A stretch of DNA of 47,714 bases from Alphaproteobacteria bacterium (GTDB lineage Bacteria; Pseudomonadota; Alphaproteobacteria; Micropepsales; Micropepsaceae): assembly GCA_947474645.1 (NCBI GenBank), contig CANJJD010000019.1, positions 1 through 47,714 of the forward strand, written 5' to 3'. The translations under genes and the position numbers were made by a program. The notes under the pieces were generated by a model. The model was not told the origin of the DNA, searched no databases, and saw nothing but the letters and a program-made list of their open reading frames with translations. Shown piece after piece: positions 41,688-47,714 of the stretch. Numbering within the stretch: position 1 is the first letter of the stretch; the number at the start of each line of letters is the position of its first letter.

Positions 41688-42662
41688 TCAGCGCAGGTTG
41701 CCGGCCACCGGCTTGGCCTTGTAGGGCGCGTCGAGATACGCGACCTCCTCCTCCGTCAGCTTGATCTGGGCGGCCGCGACGGCATCTTCCAGGTGACTCA
41801 TCTTGGAGGCGCCGATGATGGGCGCAGTGATGCCCTTGGCCAGGATCCAGGCGGTGGCGATCTGGGCGTTGTTCTTGCCGTGCTTTTTCGCCGTCTCCTC
41901 GACCCGGCGCAGAGTCTCCAGGTCATTGTCGTCGAACGCCATGTCCAGAATGTTGTCGCTCTTGGCGCGGGCGCTTTGCTTGTCCAGCGCGTGCGCATGA
42001 CTGCGGCCCAGGAAGCCGCGCGCCAGCGGGCTCCAGGGGATCACGCCGACACCGGCGTCGCGGCACAAGGGCAGCATGTCGCGCTCTTCCTCGCGGTACA
42101 CCAGGTTGTAGAAATTCTGCATGGAAACGAACTTCGTCATTCGCATCCGGTCGGCGGTGGCGAGGTACTTGGCGAACTGCCAGGCATGCATCGATGACGC
42201 GCCGATGTAACGCGCCTTGCCCGCTTTCACCACGTCATGCAGCGCCTCGACGGTTTCCTCCACCGGGGTGTGCTTGTCGAAGCGGTGGATCTGGTAGAGG
42301 TCCACATAGTCCATCCCCAGCCGCTTCAGGGAATCGTCAATGGCATGCAGGATGTGCTTGCGCGACAGCCCGCCATGGCGGCCGTCCACCGGGAAGAACA
42401 CCTTGGTCGCCAGCACATAATCCTCGCGCTTGGCGGCATAGTCGCGCAGCGCCTTGCCCACCACTTCCTCCGAGGCGCCATTGGAATAGATGTCGGCAGT
42501 GTCGAAGAAGGTGATGCCCATTTCCAGGGCGCGCTTGATGAAGGGGCGGCTCGCCTCCTCCTCCATCACCCAGTCGCGCCATTTGGGACTGCCATAGGTC
42601 ATGGTCCCTAAGCAGATGCGCGAGACTTTCAGGCCGGTATTGCCGAGGCGGACTTGTTCCAT
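41688..42662 (-). CDS. Aldo/keto reductase
   Basis: The 324-aa product has the AKR tetrad: Asp54 and Tyr59 (FFDTADIYS), Lys87 (LATKVFF) and His126 (LYQIHRFDK). The C-terminal PIIGASKMSHLEDAV is the nucleotide-binding block of AKR families. The N-terminal TMTYGSPKW and the layout fit the general stress-type yeast-like or YajO/Gpr subfamily, reducing aldehydes or sugars with NADPH. It is a single-gene unit. Substrate unknown. Confidence 0.92.
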   Translation of the reverse strand: MEQVRLGNTGLKVSRICLGTMTYGSPKWRDWVMEEEASRPFIKRALEMGITFFDTADIYSNGASEEVVGKALRDYAAKREDYVLATKVFFPVDGRHGGLSRKHILHAIDDSLKRLGMDYVDLYQIHRFDKHTPVEETVEALHDVVKAGKARYIGASSMHAWQFAKYLATADRMRMTKFVSMQNFYNLVYREEERDMLPLCRDAGVGVIPWSPLARGFLGRSHAHALDKQSARAKSDNILDMAFDDNDLETLRRVEETAKKHGKNNAQIATAWILAKGITAPIIGASKMSHLEDAVAAAQIKLTEEEVAYLDAPYKAKPVAGNLR

Positions 42663-42697
42663 GGCGGATGCATCTCAAAATGACCGCAACGTTATAA

Positions 42698-42780
42698 CCT
42701 CCCCACGCGCGCGCGTCAGCGCGCTTGCATGGGGGAGGTGGCCGTAGCTGGCCCTCGGGCCAGCGAAGGCCGGAGGGGGC
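42698..42780. repeat. Intergenic palindromic repeat, CCTCCCC/GGGGGAGG type
   Basis: CCTCCCC (42698-42704) pairs with GGGGAGG (42732-42738) around a GC-rich core with CGCGCGCG. Next to it GCTGGCCC (42747-42754) pairs with GGGCCAGC (42757-42764), followed by GGCCGGAGGGGGCG. Such REP-like modules with a GGGGGAGGTGGC start are common between alphaproteobacterial genes. It lies between the aldo/keto reductase start and the chrR stop. Confidence 0.55.
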
Positions 42781-42783
42781 GAC

Positions 42784-43425
42784 TTAGAAGCCAAAGAGCG
42801 GCGCGGCAATCTTCTGGATCAGGCTGTCGAACTTCAGCCGCCCGGTGGTCACCGCCAGGTTGATGCAGTCCTCGCCCGGATCGGCCACCACATTGTGGCT
42901 CATGCCGTCTTCCATCATCTGCAGGTCGCCGGGGCCATAACTGCCGGTCAGGTCGGTGAACCCGCCCTGGAGCACCACGGTATATTCGGTGCCGTCGTGA
43001 TGGTGCATGCCGCTGTCGGCGCCGGGGGCGCCGCGCAGCAGCCGGGCGCTGACCTTGCCGCGCTTGAACAGCGGCGCATAGCTGAGGCGCGGACCCATGC
43101 TGCGCCAGCGCACCTGCGCCAGATCGCCGCCGATATAGGCGCGCAGCACTTCGGGGGTGCCGTCTGCCCTGGCGGGCCGCCGGGGCCGTTCATAGGGCGT
43201 AACCTGGTCCAGCCGCGACAGCACATGGTCGAGCGCGCCGTCGTTCAAAGGCACAGGCGGCAATTCCTGCAGCAGCGCGCCGCCCAGACTTTCCAGTTTC
43301 GCGGCCCTCGCGCGGCAGACGGCGCAGTAGCTCATATGGGTGGCGACGATCAGGCTCACCGCCTCATCGGCGGCGCCGACGGCATAGGCCAGCAGCAAAT
43401 CATCGGCAGGATGATGATGGATCAT
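42784..43425 (-). CDS. chrR: ChrR-family zinc anti-sigma factor
   Basis: The 213-aa product has the ChrR plan. The N-terminal zinc domain carries His5 and the H-x-x-x-C-x-x-C motif His30, Cys34, Cys37 (THMSYCAVC), the same arrangement as in Rhodobacter sphaeroides. A C-terminal cupin domain follows (HHHDGTEYTVVLQGGF; DGMSHNVVADPG). ChrR holds RpoE inactive and releases it in response to singlet oxygen, with the cupin sensing the signal. It overlaps rpoE by four bases. Confidence 0.9.
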   Translation of the reverse strand: MIHHHPADDLLLAYAVGAADEAVSLIVATHMSYCAVCRARAAKLESLGGALLQELPPVPLNDGALDHVLSRLDQVTPYERPRRPARADGTPEVLRAYIGGDLAQVRWRSMGPRLSYAPLFKRGKVSARLLRGAPGADSGMHHHDGTEYTVVLQGGFTDLTGSYGPGDLQMMEDGMSHNVVADPGEDCINLAVTTGRLKFDSLIQKIAAPLFGF

Positions 43426-43970
43426 TCCGCCTCTCCCAGCGCGCGCTTGAGGCGCGACATGGCCAGCCGCAGCCGCGACTTGACGGTACCCAGCGGGATG
43501 CCCAACTCGGTGGCGATCTGGCTGTGCGGCTTGTCGGCGAAGAAGGACAATTCCACCACCTGGATCTGGTCGGCCGGCAGATCCTTCAGCGCCAGCCGAA
43601 GACGCGATTCGTCATCGGCGATCACCATGCCTTCGTCGGCGGCGGGGCCGGAATCGGGGATGAAATCCTCGGGGTCCAGCTCGGGGCGCTTTTCGCGGCG
43701 GATGGCGTCAATCCGCAGGTTGCGGGCGATGGTGAACAGCCAGGTGGCGACCGACGCCTTGGCGGGATCGAACAGGTGCGCCTTGCGCCACAGGTTGAGC
43801 AGGGCTTCCTGGGCCAGGTCCTCGGCCACCGCGGCCGGCGCGCCCTGGCGCAGCAGATAGGCCTTCACCCGGGGGGCAAAGTGGGAGAACAGGGCGGCGA
43901 AGGCGGCCCGGTCCCGCGTGCCGGCGACCCGGCCTACCAGGCCGTTCATTTCCACGGTTTCGGGCTTCAT
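43422..43970 (-). CDS. rpoE: ECF sigma factor RpoE (ChrR-linked, ECF11 type)
   Basis: The 182-aa product carries region 2 (DRAAFAALFSHFAPRVKAYL, DLAQEALLNLWRKA, WLFTIARNLRIDAIRR) and region 4 (LPADQIQVVELSFFADKPHS, IPLGTVKSRLRLAMSRLKRAL). The adjacent chrR and the cognate promoters upstream support the R. sphaeroides-type identity. The start is set at ATG 43970 (MKPETVEMNGL); ATG 43949 would also fit. The frame extends to 44051, but the predicted transcript begins near 44050, so those codons are unlikely to be used. Confidence 0.88.
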   Translation of the reverse strand: MKPETVEMNGLVGRVAGTRDRAAFAALFSHFAPRVKAYLLRQGAPAAVAEDLAQEALLNLWRKAHLFDPAKASVATWLFTIARNLRIDAIRREKRPELDPEDFIPDSGPAADEGMVIADDESRLRLALKDLPADQIQVVELSFFADKPHSQIATELGIPLGTVKSRLRLAMSRLKRALGEAE

Positions 43971-44056
43971 GGGCAGCCGCAATACCACCGCCGTCCGGCG
44001 CAAAGCCGGGCGGAAGGCCGCAAAAGTGGGTTGCAGGGCATGGGCCAGCATAGCGG

Positions 44057-44085
44057 ATTTACGGGGCGGGGGGCGAGTTGGATCA
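44057..44085 (-). promoter_or_regulatory. Sigma-E-type promoter of rpoE-chrR
   Basis: On the minus strand TGATCC (44085-44080), 18 bases, then TAAAT (44061-44057). The R. sphaeroides RpoE consensus, as I recall it, is TGATCC-N18-TAAGA. The match suggests autoregulation of the rpoE-chrR operon, with a start near 44050 and an 80-base leader. Confidence 0.7.
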
Positions 44086-44091
44086 ATGGCT

Positions 44092-44120
44092 TGATCTGTC
44101 CCCATGGCAAAGGCGTAAAT
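44092..44120 (+). promoter_or_regulatory. Sigma-E-type promoter of the DUF1365 gene
   Basis: On the plus strand TGATCT (44092-44097), 18 bases, then TAAAT (44116-44120). It has the same geometry as the divergent rpoE promoter six bases away. The predicted transcription start (about 44127) falls at the ATG of the DUF1365 gene, so the message would be nearly leaderless. Confidence 0.65.
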
Positions 44121-44125
44121 GAGGG

Positions 44126-44932
44126 ATGAACGCCCCCCTCCAGCCCCGCGCCTGCGTTCCCCTCGCCTCCGCCGGCGAAGAGCGGCAGGGGTCAGCACTC
44201 TACGAAGGCTGGGTGATGCACCGGCGGCTCACGCCCCGGCATCATCGCTTCAAGTACCGGGTCTTCGCCATGCTGCTGGAGCTGGACGAACTGCCGGCGC
44301 TGGACCGCAAGCTGTCGCTGTTCGCCTACAATCGCGGCGGGCTGTTCAGTTTCCAGGACCGCGACCATGGCGACGGGCGGCCCCTGAACACATGGCTGGA
44401 CGCGTTGCTGGCAGGGGCCGGCATCACCGCCAACGGACGCCGCCGCGTGCTCTGCTATCCGCGCATCCTGGGCTATGTCTTCAATCCCCTCAGCGTCTGG
44501 TTCTGCGACGATGAACAGGGCGCGCTGAAGGCGATCATCTACGAAGTCCACAACACCTATGAAGAGCGTCATGCTTACGTCCTGCCGGTGGGCGCCGACG
44601 AAAAGCTGGTGCGCCACGGTTGCCCCAAGGCCTTTTATGTCTCGCCCTTCCTGTCGCGCGATTGCCGCTACCAGTTCCGCATCCGCCCGCCCGGCCAGGA
44701 CATCGCCGTCACCATCCTGGAAGAGGAAGCAGGCCGTCCCATCCTGAATGCCAGCTTCGCCGGGGCGCGAAAGCCCCTGAGCGACCGCGCCCTGGTCCGG
44801 ATGCTGTTGCGCTATCCCCTGATGACCTTGAAGGTGGTTTTCGCCATTCACTTCGAGGCGGTGCGGCTGATGCTCAAGGGGGTGCGGCGCCATCCTCACG
44901 CCCCCAAGGCGCTCTACAGCCCAGCCGAATAA
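44126..44932 (+). CDS. DUF1365-family protein in the RpoE regulon
   Basis: The 268-aa product is recognisable by SALYEGWVMHRRLTPRHHRF at the start, RRVLCYPRILGYVFNPLSVW with FCDD in the middle, and FYVSPFLSRDCRYQFRI. DUF1365 genes often lie with flavin amine oxidases and cyclopropane-fatty-acid-type methyltransferases in RpoE-ChrR regulons; the latter genes are not adjacent here. Function is unknown, with a proposed link to lipid modification under singlet oxygen. The start at 44126 gives the full family N-terminus, though it lies almost at the predicted transcript start. ATG 44216 is the fallback. Confidence 0.85.
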   Translation: MNAPLQPRACVPLASAGEERQGSALYEGWVMHRRLTPRHHRFKYRVFAMLLELDELPALDRKLSLFAYNRGGLFSFQDRDHGDGRPLNTWLDALLAGAGITANGRRRVLCYPRILGYVFNPLSVWFCDDEQGALKAIIYEVHNTYEERHAYVLPVGADEKLVRHGCPKAFYVSPFLSRDCRYQFRIRPPGQDIAVTILEEEAGRPILNASFAGARKPLSDRALVRMLLRYPLMTLKVVFAIHFEAVRLMLKGVRRHPHAPKALYSPAE

Positions 44933-45001
44933 CCATTCGCCATGGAACTCATGGAACTTTTTGGCTGATAAGGCATTGTTGCAGGTTCCTCGCAGGATTT
45001 C

Positions 45002-46030
45002 ATGACAAGCATCGAAAGCGTTTCCGACGAGCCGGAAGCCTGGTTCAAGCTGGACCGGGATGGCGGCACGCTGTCGATGGGCGGGGCCTGGACCATTGCG
45101 GAATGCGCCCGGCTGGACCGGGAATTGGGCAGCCTCGACCTGGCAGGCAAAGGCGATGTCAGCATCGACGCCACCAAGATCGATCGGCTGGACAGCGCCG
45201 GCGCCTGGCTGCTGCTGCGCACCCGCCGCGCGCTGGAAGCGGCGGGGACCAAGGTCTCCGGCTTTGCCGTCCCCGAACTTTATCAGCCGCTGCTCAAGAA
45301 CCTGGACCAGGAGCGCAAAAGCGAACCGCACCGCGCGCGCATCCCGACGGGACTTCGCGGCCGGCTCTACAAAATCGGCCGCGCCACCATGCATGCCTAT
45401 AACCAGACCACCTCCATGCTGGGCTATCTGGGCCGGGTGACGGTGGAGACGGGCGAGGCTGTCGCCAGCCCGGGTCACAAGATGCGCGTCGCCGCCATGT
45501 TTCACCAGATCGAGGAGACCGGCATCAATGCACTGCCGATCGTGGGCCTGCTGGCCTTCCTGATCGGCGTGGTGCTGGCCTATCAGGGCGCCGACCAGCT
45601 CAAGCGTTTCGGCGCCGAGGTCTTCACCATCAACCTTCTGGGCGTGGGCGTGCTGCGCGAGATCGGCGGCCTGATCACCGCCATCATCGTCGCGGGGCGC
45701 AGCGGCAGCGCCTTTACCGCCCAGATCGGCAGCATGCGCGTCAATGAAGAGATCGACGCCATGCAGACCATGGGACTGAACACCATCGATACATTGGTGC
45801 TGCCGCGCATCATCGGGCTGGTGATCGCGCTGCCCCTGCTGACCTTTTATTCCGACATCATGGGCCTGATCGGCGGCGCGGTGATGTGCTACTTCCAGCT
45901 CGGCATCACCATCCCCGTTTTCATGCGCCAGCTCGCCGAAGCGGTGACCGTGAACACCCTGCTGGTGGGCCTGATCAAGGCGCCGGTCTTGTGCAAGGTA
46001 GTCCAGAACTTGTTTTGGCCGTGGGCGTAA
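45002..46030 (+). pseudogene. mlaE: MlaE-family permease with STAS domain, 3' truncated
   Basis: The frame reads a STAS-type N-terminal domain (residues about 10-100, SIDATKIDRLDSAGAWLLLR), then an MlaE permease: GINALPIVGLLAFLIGVVLA, VLREIGGLITAIIVAGRSGS, FTAQIGSMRVNEEIDAMQTM, LVGLIKAPV. At that point the normal protein continues for about 45 residues, including another span. Here the frame changes at 45983-45990 into antisense mug sequence and stops at 46030 after LCKVVQNLFWPWA. MlaE exchanges phospholipids between the membranes with MlaF and MlaD, whose genes would normally follow but are missing. The truncated product is probably non-functional. Confidence 0.75.
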
Positions 46031-46137
46031 TAGGCTTGTTGCAGCGCCGACTGGCGCCCCGCCGCCGTGCCGCAGAACACCAACTTCAATCCCGGCTTCA
46101 ACCGGTCGGGCAGGATATGTTTGTTGGCAGACGGCAT
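45983..46137 (-). pseudogene. mug: Mismatch-specific uracil-DNA glycosylase, N-terminal fragment
   Basis: From ATG 46137 the minus strand reads LPDRLKPGLKLVFCGTAAGR, then SALQQAYYAHGQNKFWTTLH and KTG. This is the start of MUG/TDG-type glycosylases (VFCGTAAGR-x-SA and YYA-x-x-x-N-x-FW-x-TLH). Homology ends within one residue of the mlaE junction, after about 51 of an expected 170 residues; the rest of the frame is antisense mlaE. The catalytic GTAAGR loop is present but the remainder of the fold is lost. Confidence 0.75.
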
Positions 46138-46148
46138 GGGTCACACAA

Positions 46149-46220
46149 CCTCATGCTTCGGCAGGGCTCAGCATGAGGATGAGTTTAAGTCCTCACCCTG
46201 AGCTTGTCGAAGGGTGAAGG
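46149..46220. repeat. Two intergenic palindromes, GCTTCG/TGTCGA type
   Basis: CCTCATGCT with AGCATGAGG (46149-46178) forms one hairpin, and CCTCACCCT with AGGGTGAAGG (46191-46220) another, with the internal words TTCGGCAGGGCTC and GAGCTTGTCGA. The same word set (CCCTGAGCTTGTCGAAGGG) recurs between genes in many alphaproteobacteria. It lies between mug and the esterase gene, next to the deletion scar. Confidence 0.6.
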
Positions 46221-46224
46221 GCCA

Positions 46225-47073
46225 TCAATGCGAACGGATAAAGTCGATCATGTCCTGGCGCAGGCTGGTCTTGCCGCGGAACCCGGGCACCAGCGACAGG
46301 ATGATGCCGATATGGCCGGTACCCTTGTACTTGATCACCTTCACCTCGCTGCCTGCCGATTTCAGCTTCGCCGCCATGCGGTCGGTATTGCCCTGGTCCA
46401 CCGTGCCGTCGTCGGTGCCGGTGGCCAGCAGCATGGGCGGACGCGGGCCGTCCACATGGTGCAGCGGCATGGAATCCGTGTTGTTGGTGCCCTCGAACAT
46501 CTTGATATAGACGGGATCGCTCATCGGCAGGAAATCATAGGGGCCGGAAATGCCGATCACGCCCCGGATCCAGGCCAGCGCGCCGCCCTTGGCTTCGATG
46601 AATTTGGGCTCCGACGCCACCATCACGGCATTATAGGCGCCCGCCGAATGGCCGCTGACGAAGAGGCGGTTCGGGTCGCCGCCATACTGGGCGGCATGGG
46701 CATGCAGGAAGGCCAGCGCGCCGGCGGCATCCTCGGCAAAGCCGCGATACTTGACCTGGGGATAGAGCCGGTAATCGGCCACCGCCACCACCATGCCGGC
46801 GCTGGTGAAGGCCTGGCCGACGGCGCGGTAATCGGCGCGGCTTCCGGACTGCCAGGCGCCGCCATAGAAGAACAGCAGCACCGGCATGGGCCCCTTGGCG
46901 CCCGCCGGGACATAGATGTCCAGCTTCTGGCGCGGGTCACTGCCATAGGCGAGGTCGCGGTGCGCCACATAGCCCGATTTGGGAACCAGAAGATTGATGG
47001 CGCCGACCGGCGAGCAGGCCGACAGGGTTGCAGCGACGCTGGCCACCAGCAGGGCTTTGATACGGGAATACAT
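46225..47073 (-). CDS. Alpha/beta-hydrolase lipoprotein (esterase-like)
   Basis: The 282-aa product has a lipobox (TLSACSP, Cys20). It is a BD-FAE/acetylesterase-type alpha/beta hydrolase: LLFFYGGAWQSGSRADYRAV supplies the oxyanion hole, GHSAGAYNAV carries nucleophile Ser143, and ATGTDDGTVDQ and GTGHIGI carry the acid and His. It probably acts on ester-linked carbohydrates or small esters at the membrane surface. ATG 47073 is set by the signal; the frame extends to 47223, but those codons precede the signal. Confidence 0.85.
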   Translation of the reverse strand: MYSRIKALLVASVAATLSACSPVGAINLLVPKSGYVAHRDLAYGSDPRQKLDIYVPAGAKGPMPVLLFFYGGAWQSGSRADYRAVGQAFTSAGMVVAVADYRLYPQVKYRGFAEDAAGALAFLHAHAAQYGGDPNRLFVSGHSAGAYNAVMVASEPKFIEAKGGALAWIRGVIGISGPYDFLPMSDPVYIKMFEGTNNTDSMPLHHVDGPRPPMLLATGTDDGTVDQGNTDRMAAKLKSAGSEVKVIKYKGTGHIGIILSLVPGFRGKTSLRQDMIDFIRSH

Positions 47074-47216
47074 CGGGCTTTTCTGGGGAAGTTTTGCGCT
47101 TCTGTCTACGTCGAAAAAACGCTCTTGGTTCACTGCAACATGATGTTTTGGGCAAGACAGGGCGCGGGTTCCCATGCCAGTCTTGCCGCAACCAAAAAAA
47201 ATACCCGGAGGGACCC

Positions 47217-47714
47217 ATGACATTCACACGCCGCCACTTCATCCAGACATCCGCCGCGCTGGCAGGCACCGCCGCGCTGGCCAACCCGGGCCAGGCCGCC
47301 GCGGCCTCCGGCAAGCTGCCCTTCCGTTATGCCTTCAGCCCGATTTCCTGGAAGACCGACATCGAGGGCGCCATCAAGGTCGGCTCCAAGCTGGGCTTCC
47401 CCGGCGTCGAGCCGTTCCGCCACAACATCATCAACTATCTCGACAAGCCGCTCGCCCTGAAGAAGATCATGGATGAGCACCATATCCAGATGGCGACCTG
47501 CTCCAATGGCGGCGGCGGCGACTTCAGCAGCAATTTCTACGACCCCGCCCTGATTGACAAATCGGTCAAGGACCACATCGCCTTCGCCCGCACATTCATC
47601 AAGCCGTTCGGCTACTGCAAGCACTTCAAGATGAACATGGGTCCGCGCCCCAAGGGCTATGACACCAATGACGAGCAGATCAAGCGCTGCGCCGCCGCGA
47701 TGAACCGCATCGGC
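47217..47714 (+). CDS. Tat-exported sugar isomerase/epimerase-like TIM-barrel protein (partial)
   Basis: The gene runs off the right edge; 166 codons are visible. It starts with a Tat signal (TRRHFIQTSAALAGTAALA, cleavage near GQAAAA). The barrel start FRYAFSPISWKTDIEGAIKV follows, with GFPGVEPFRHNI, a xylose isomerase/AP-endonuclease-type pattern (GxxGVE at the strand-1/2 edge). CGGAGGGACC precedes ATG 47217. It is divergent from the esterase gene by 143 bases. In this genome's exported sugar-acid context it may act on oxidised or ring-opened sugars. Confidence 0.8.
   Translation, partial: MTFTRRHFIQTSAALAGTAALANPGQAAAASGKLPFRYAFSPISWKTDIEGAIKVGSKLGFPGVEPFRHNIINYLDKPLALKKIMDEHHIQMATCSNGGGGDFSSNFYDPALIDKSVKDHIAFARTFIKPFGYCKHFKMNMGPRPKGYDTNDEQIKRCAAAMNRIG

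Noticed and set aside
44192..46144. A 650-codon minus-strand open frame opposite the DUF1365 gene and mlaE
   Set aside because: It is His/Gln/Gly-rich shadow coding opposite recognised genes. Only its neighbour frame at 46137-45983 (mug) has real homology.

Overview
The window reads as the chromosome of a GC-rich alphaproteobacterium. Supporting signs are an RpoE-ChrR singlet-oxygen-type sigma/anti-sigma pair, a trxB-LysR pair, a divergent EF-G paralogue, many Tat signal peptides and intergenic palindromic repeats. I cannot name the genus; a soil or plant-litter lineage would fit the many exported sugar-acid, oxidase and LPMO-like genes. Positions 1 to about 4370 differ from the rest: they are visibly AT-richer, carry short phage-like ORFs and start inside an IS3-family transposase. 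This looks like the end of a genomic island abutting the 3' end of tRNA-Ser(GGA) at 4374-4463.

Layout. 1-1125: IS3-family remnant and four small membrane-type ORFs. 1161-3414: four translationally coupled envelope genes of the CsgG / DUF4810 / DUF799 type plus a PEGA-like lipoprotein. 3579-4373: decayed HNH-type lipoprotein gene and a diverged tandem repeat. 4617-9052: sugar-acid operon (MFS transporter, FMN alpha-hydroxyacid oxidase, SDR, Tat-exported galactonate-dehydratase-like protein). 9059-11511: LPMO-like exported protein, COG4315-type protein, OprO/P-type porin. 11508-17117: five-gene minus-strand operon of a DsbA-like protein, Tat flavin amine oxidase, cytochrome c and two tandem paralogous secreted proteins I do not recognise. 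17253-22460: exported RraA-like protein, second Tat-exported enolase-superfamily dehydratase, LamG-like protein, exported lactonase and chalcone-isomerase-like protein. 22447-25287: type III PKS, methyltransferase and FAD oxidoreductase. 25354-31901: M13 peptidase, exported methyltransferase-like protein, Lrp regulator, trxB, LysR. 32089-37324: DUF6491-type protein, EF-G-like GTPase, Tat-exported beta-carbonic-anhydrase-like protein, aspartate aminotransferase, lipoprotein. 37531-42662: PQQ-type propeller, small exported protein, TolC-type efflux lipoprotein, aldo/keto reductase. 42784-44932: chrR, rpoE and a divergent DUF1365 gene with two facing sigma-E-type promoters. 45002-46137: mlaE and mug remnants joined tail to tail by an apparent deletion. 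46225-47714: esterase lipoprotein and the start of a Tat-exported sugar isomerase/epimerase-like protein.

The recurring theme is chemistry moved outside the cytoplasm. Two dehydratase-like enzymes, an aldolase-like RraA protein, a lactonase, a flavin amine oxidase with its likely cytochrome partner, a carbonic-anhydrase-like protein and a TIM-barrel isomerase all carry Tat or Sec signals. The two best candidates for an undescribed system are the 11508-17117 redox operon with its duplicated unknown proteins, and a possible exported aldonolactone-to-aldonate-to-ketodeoxy-acid route encoded at 17711-21885 and 7847-9052.
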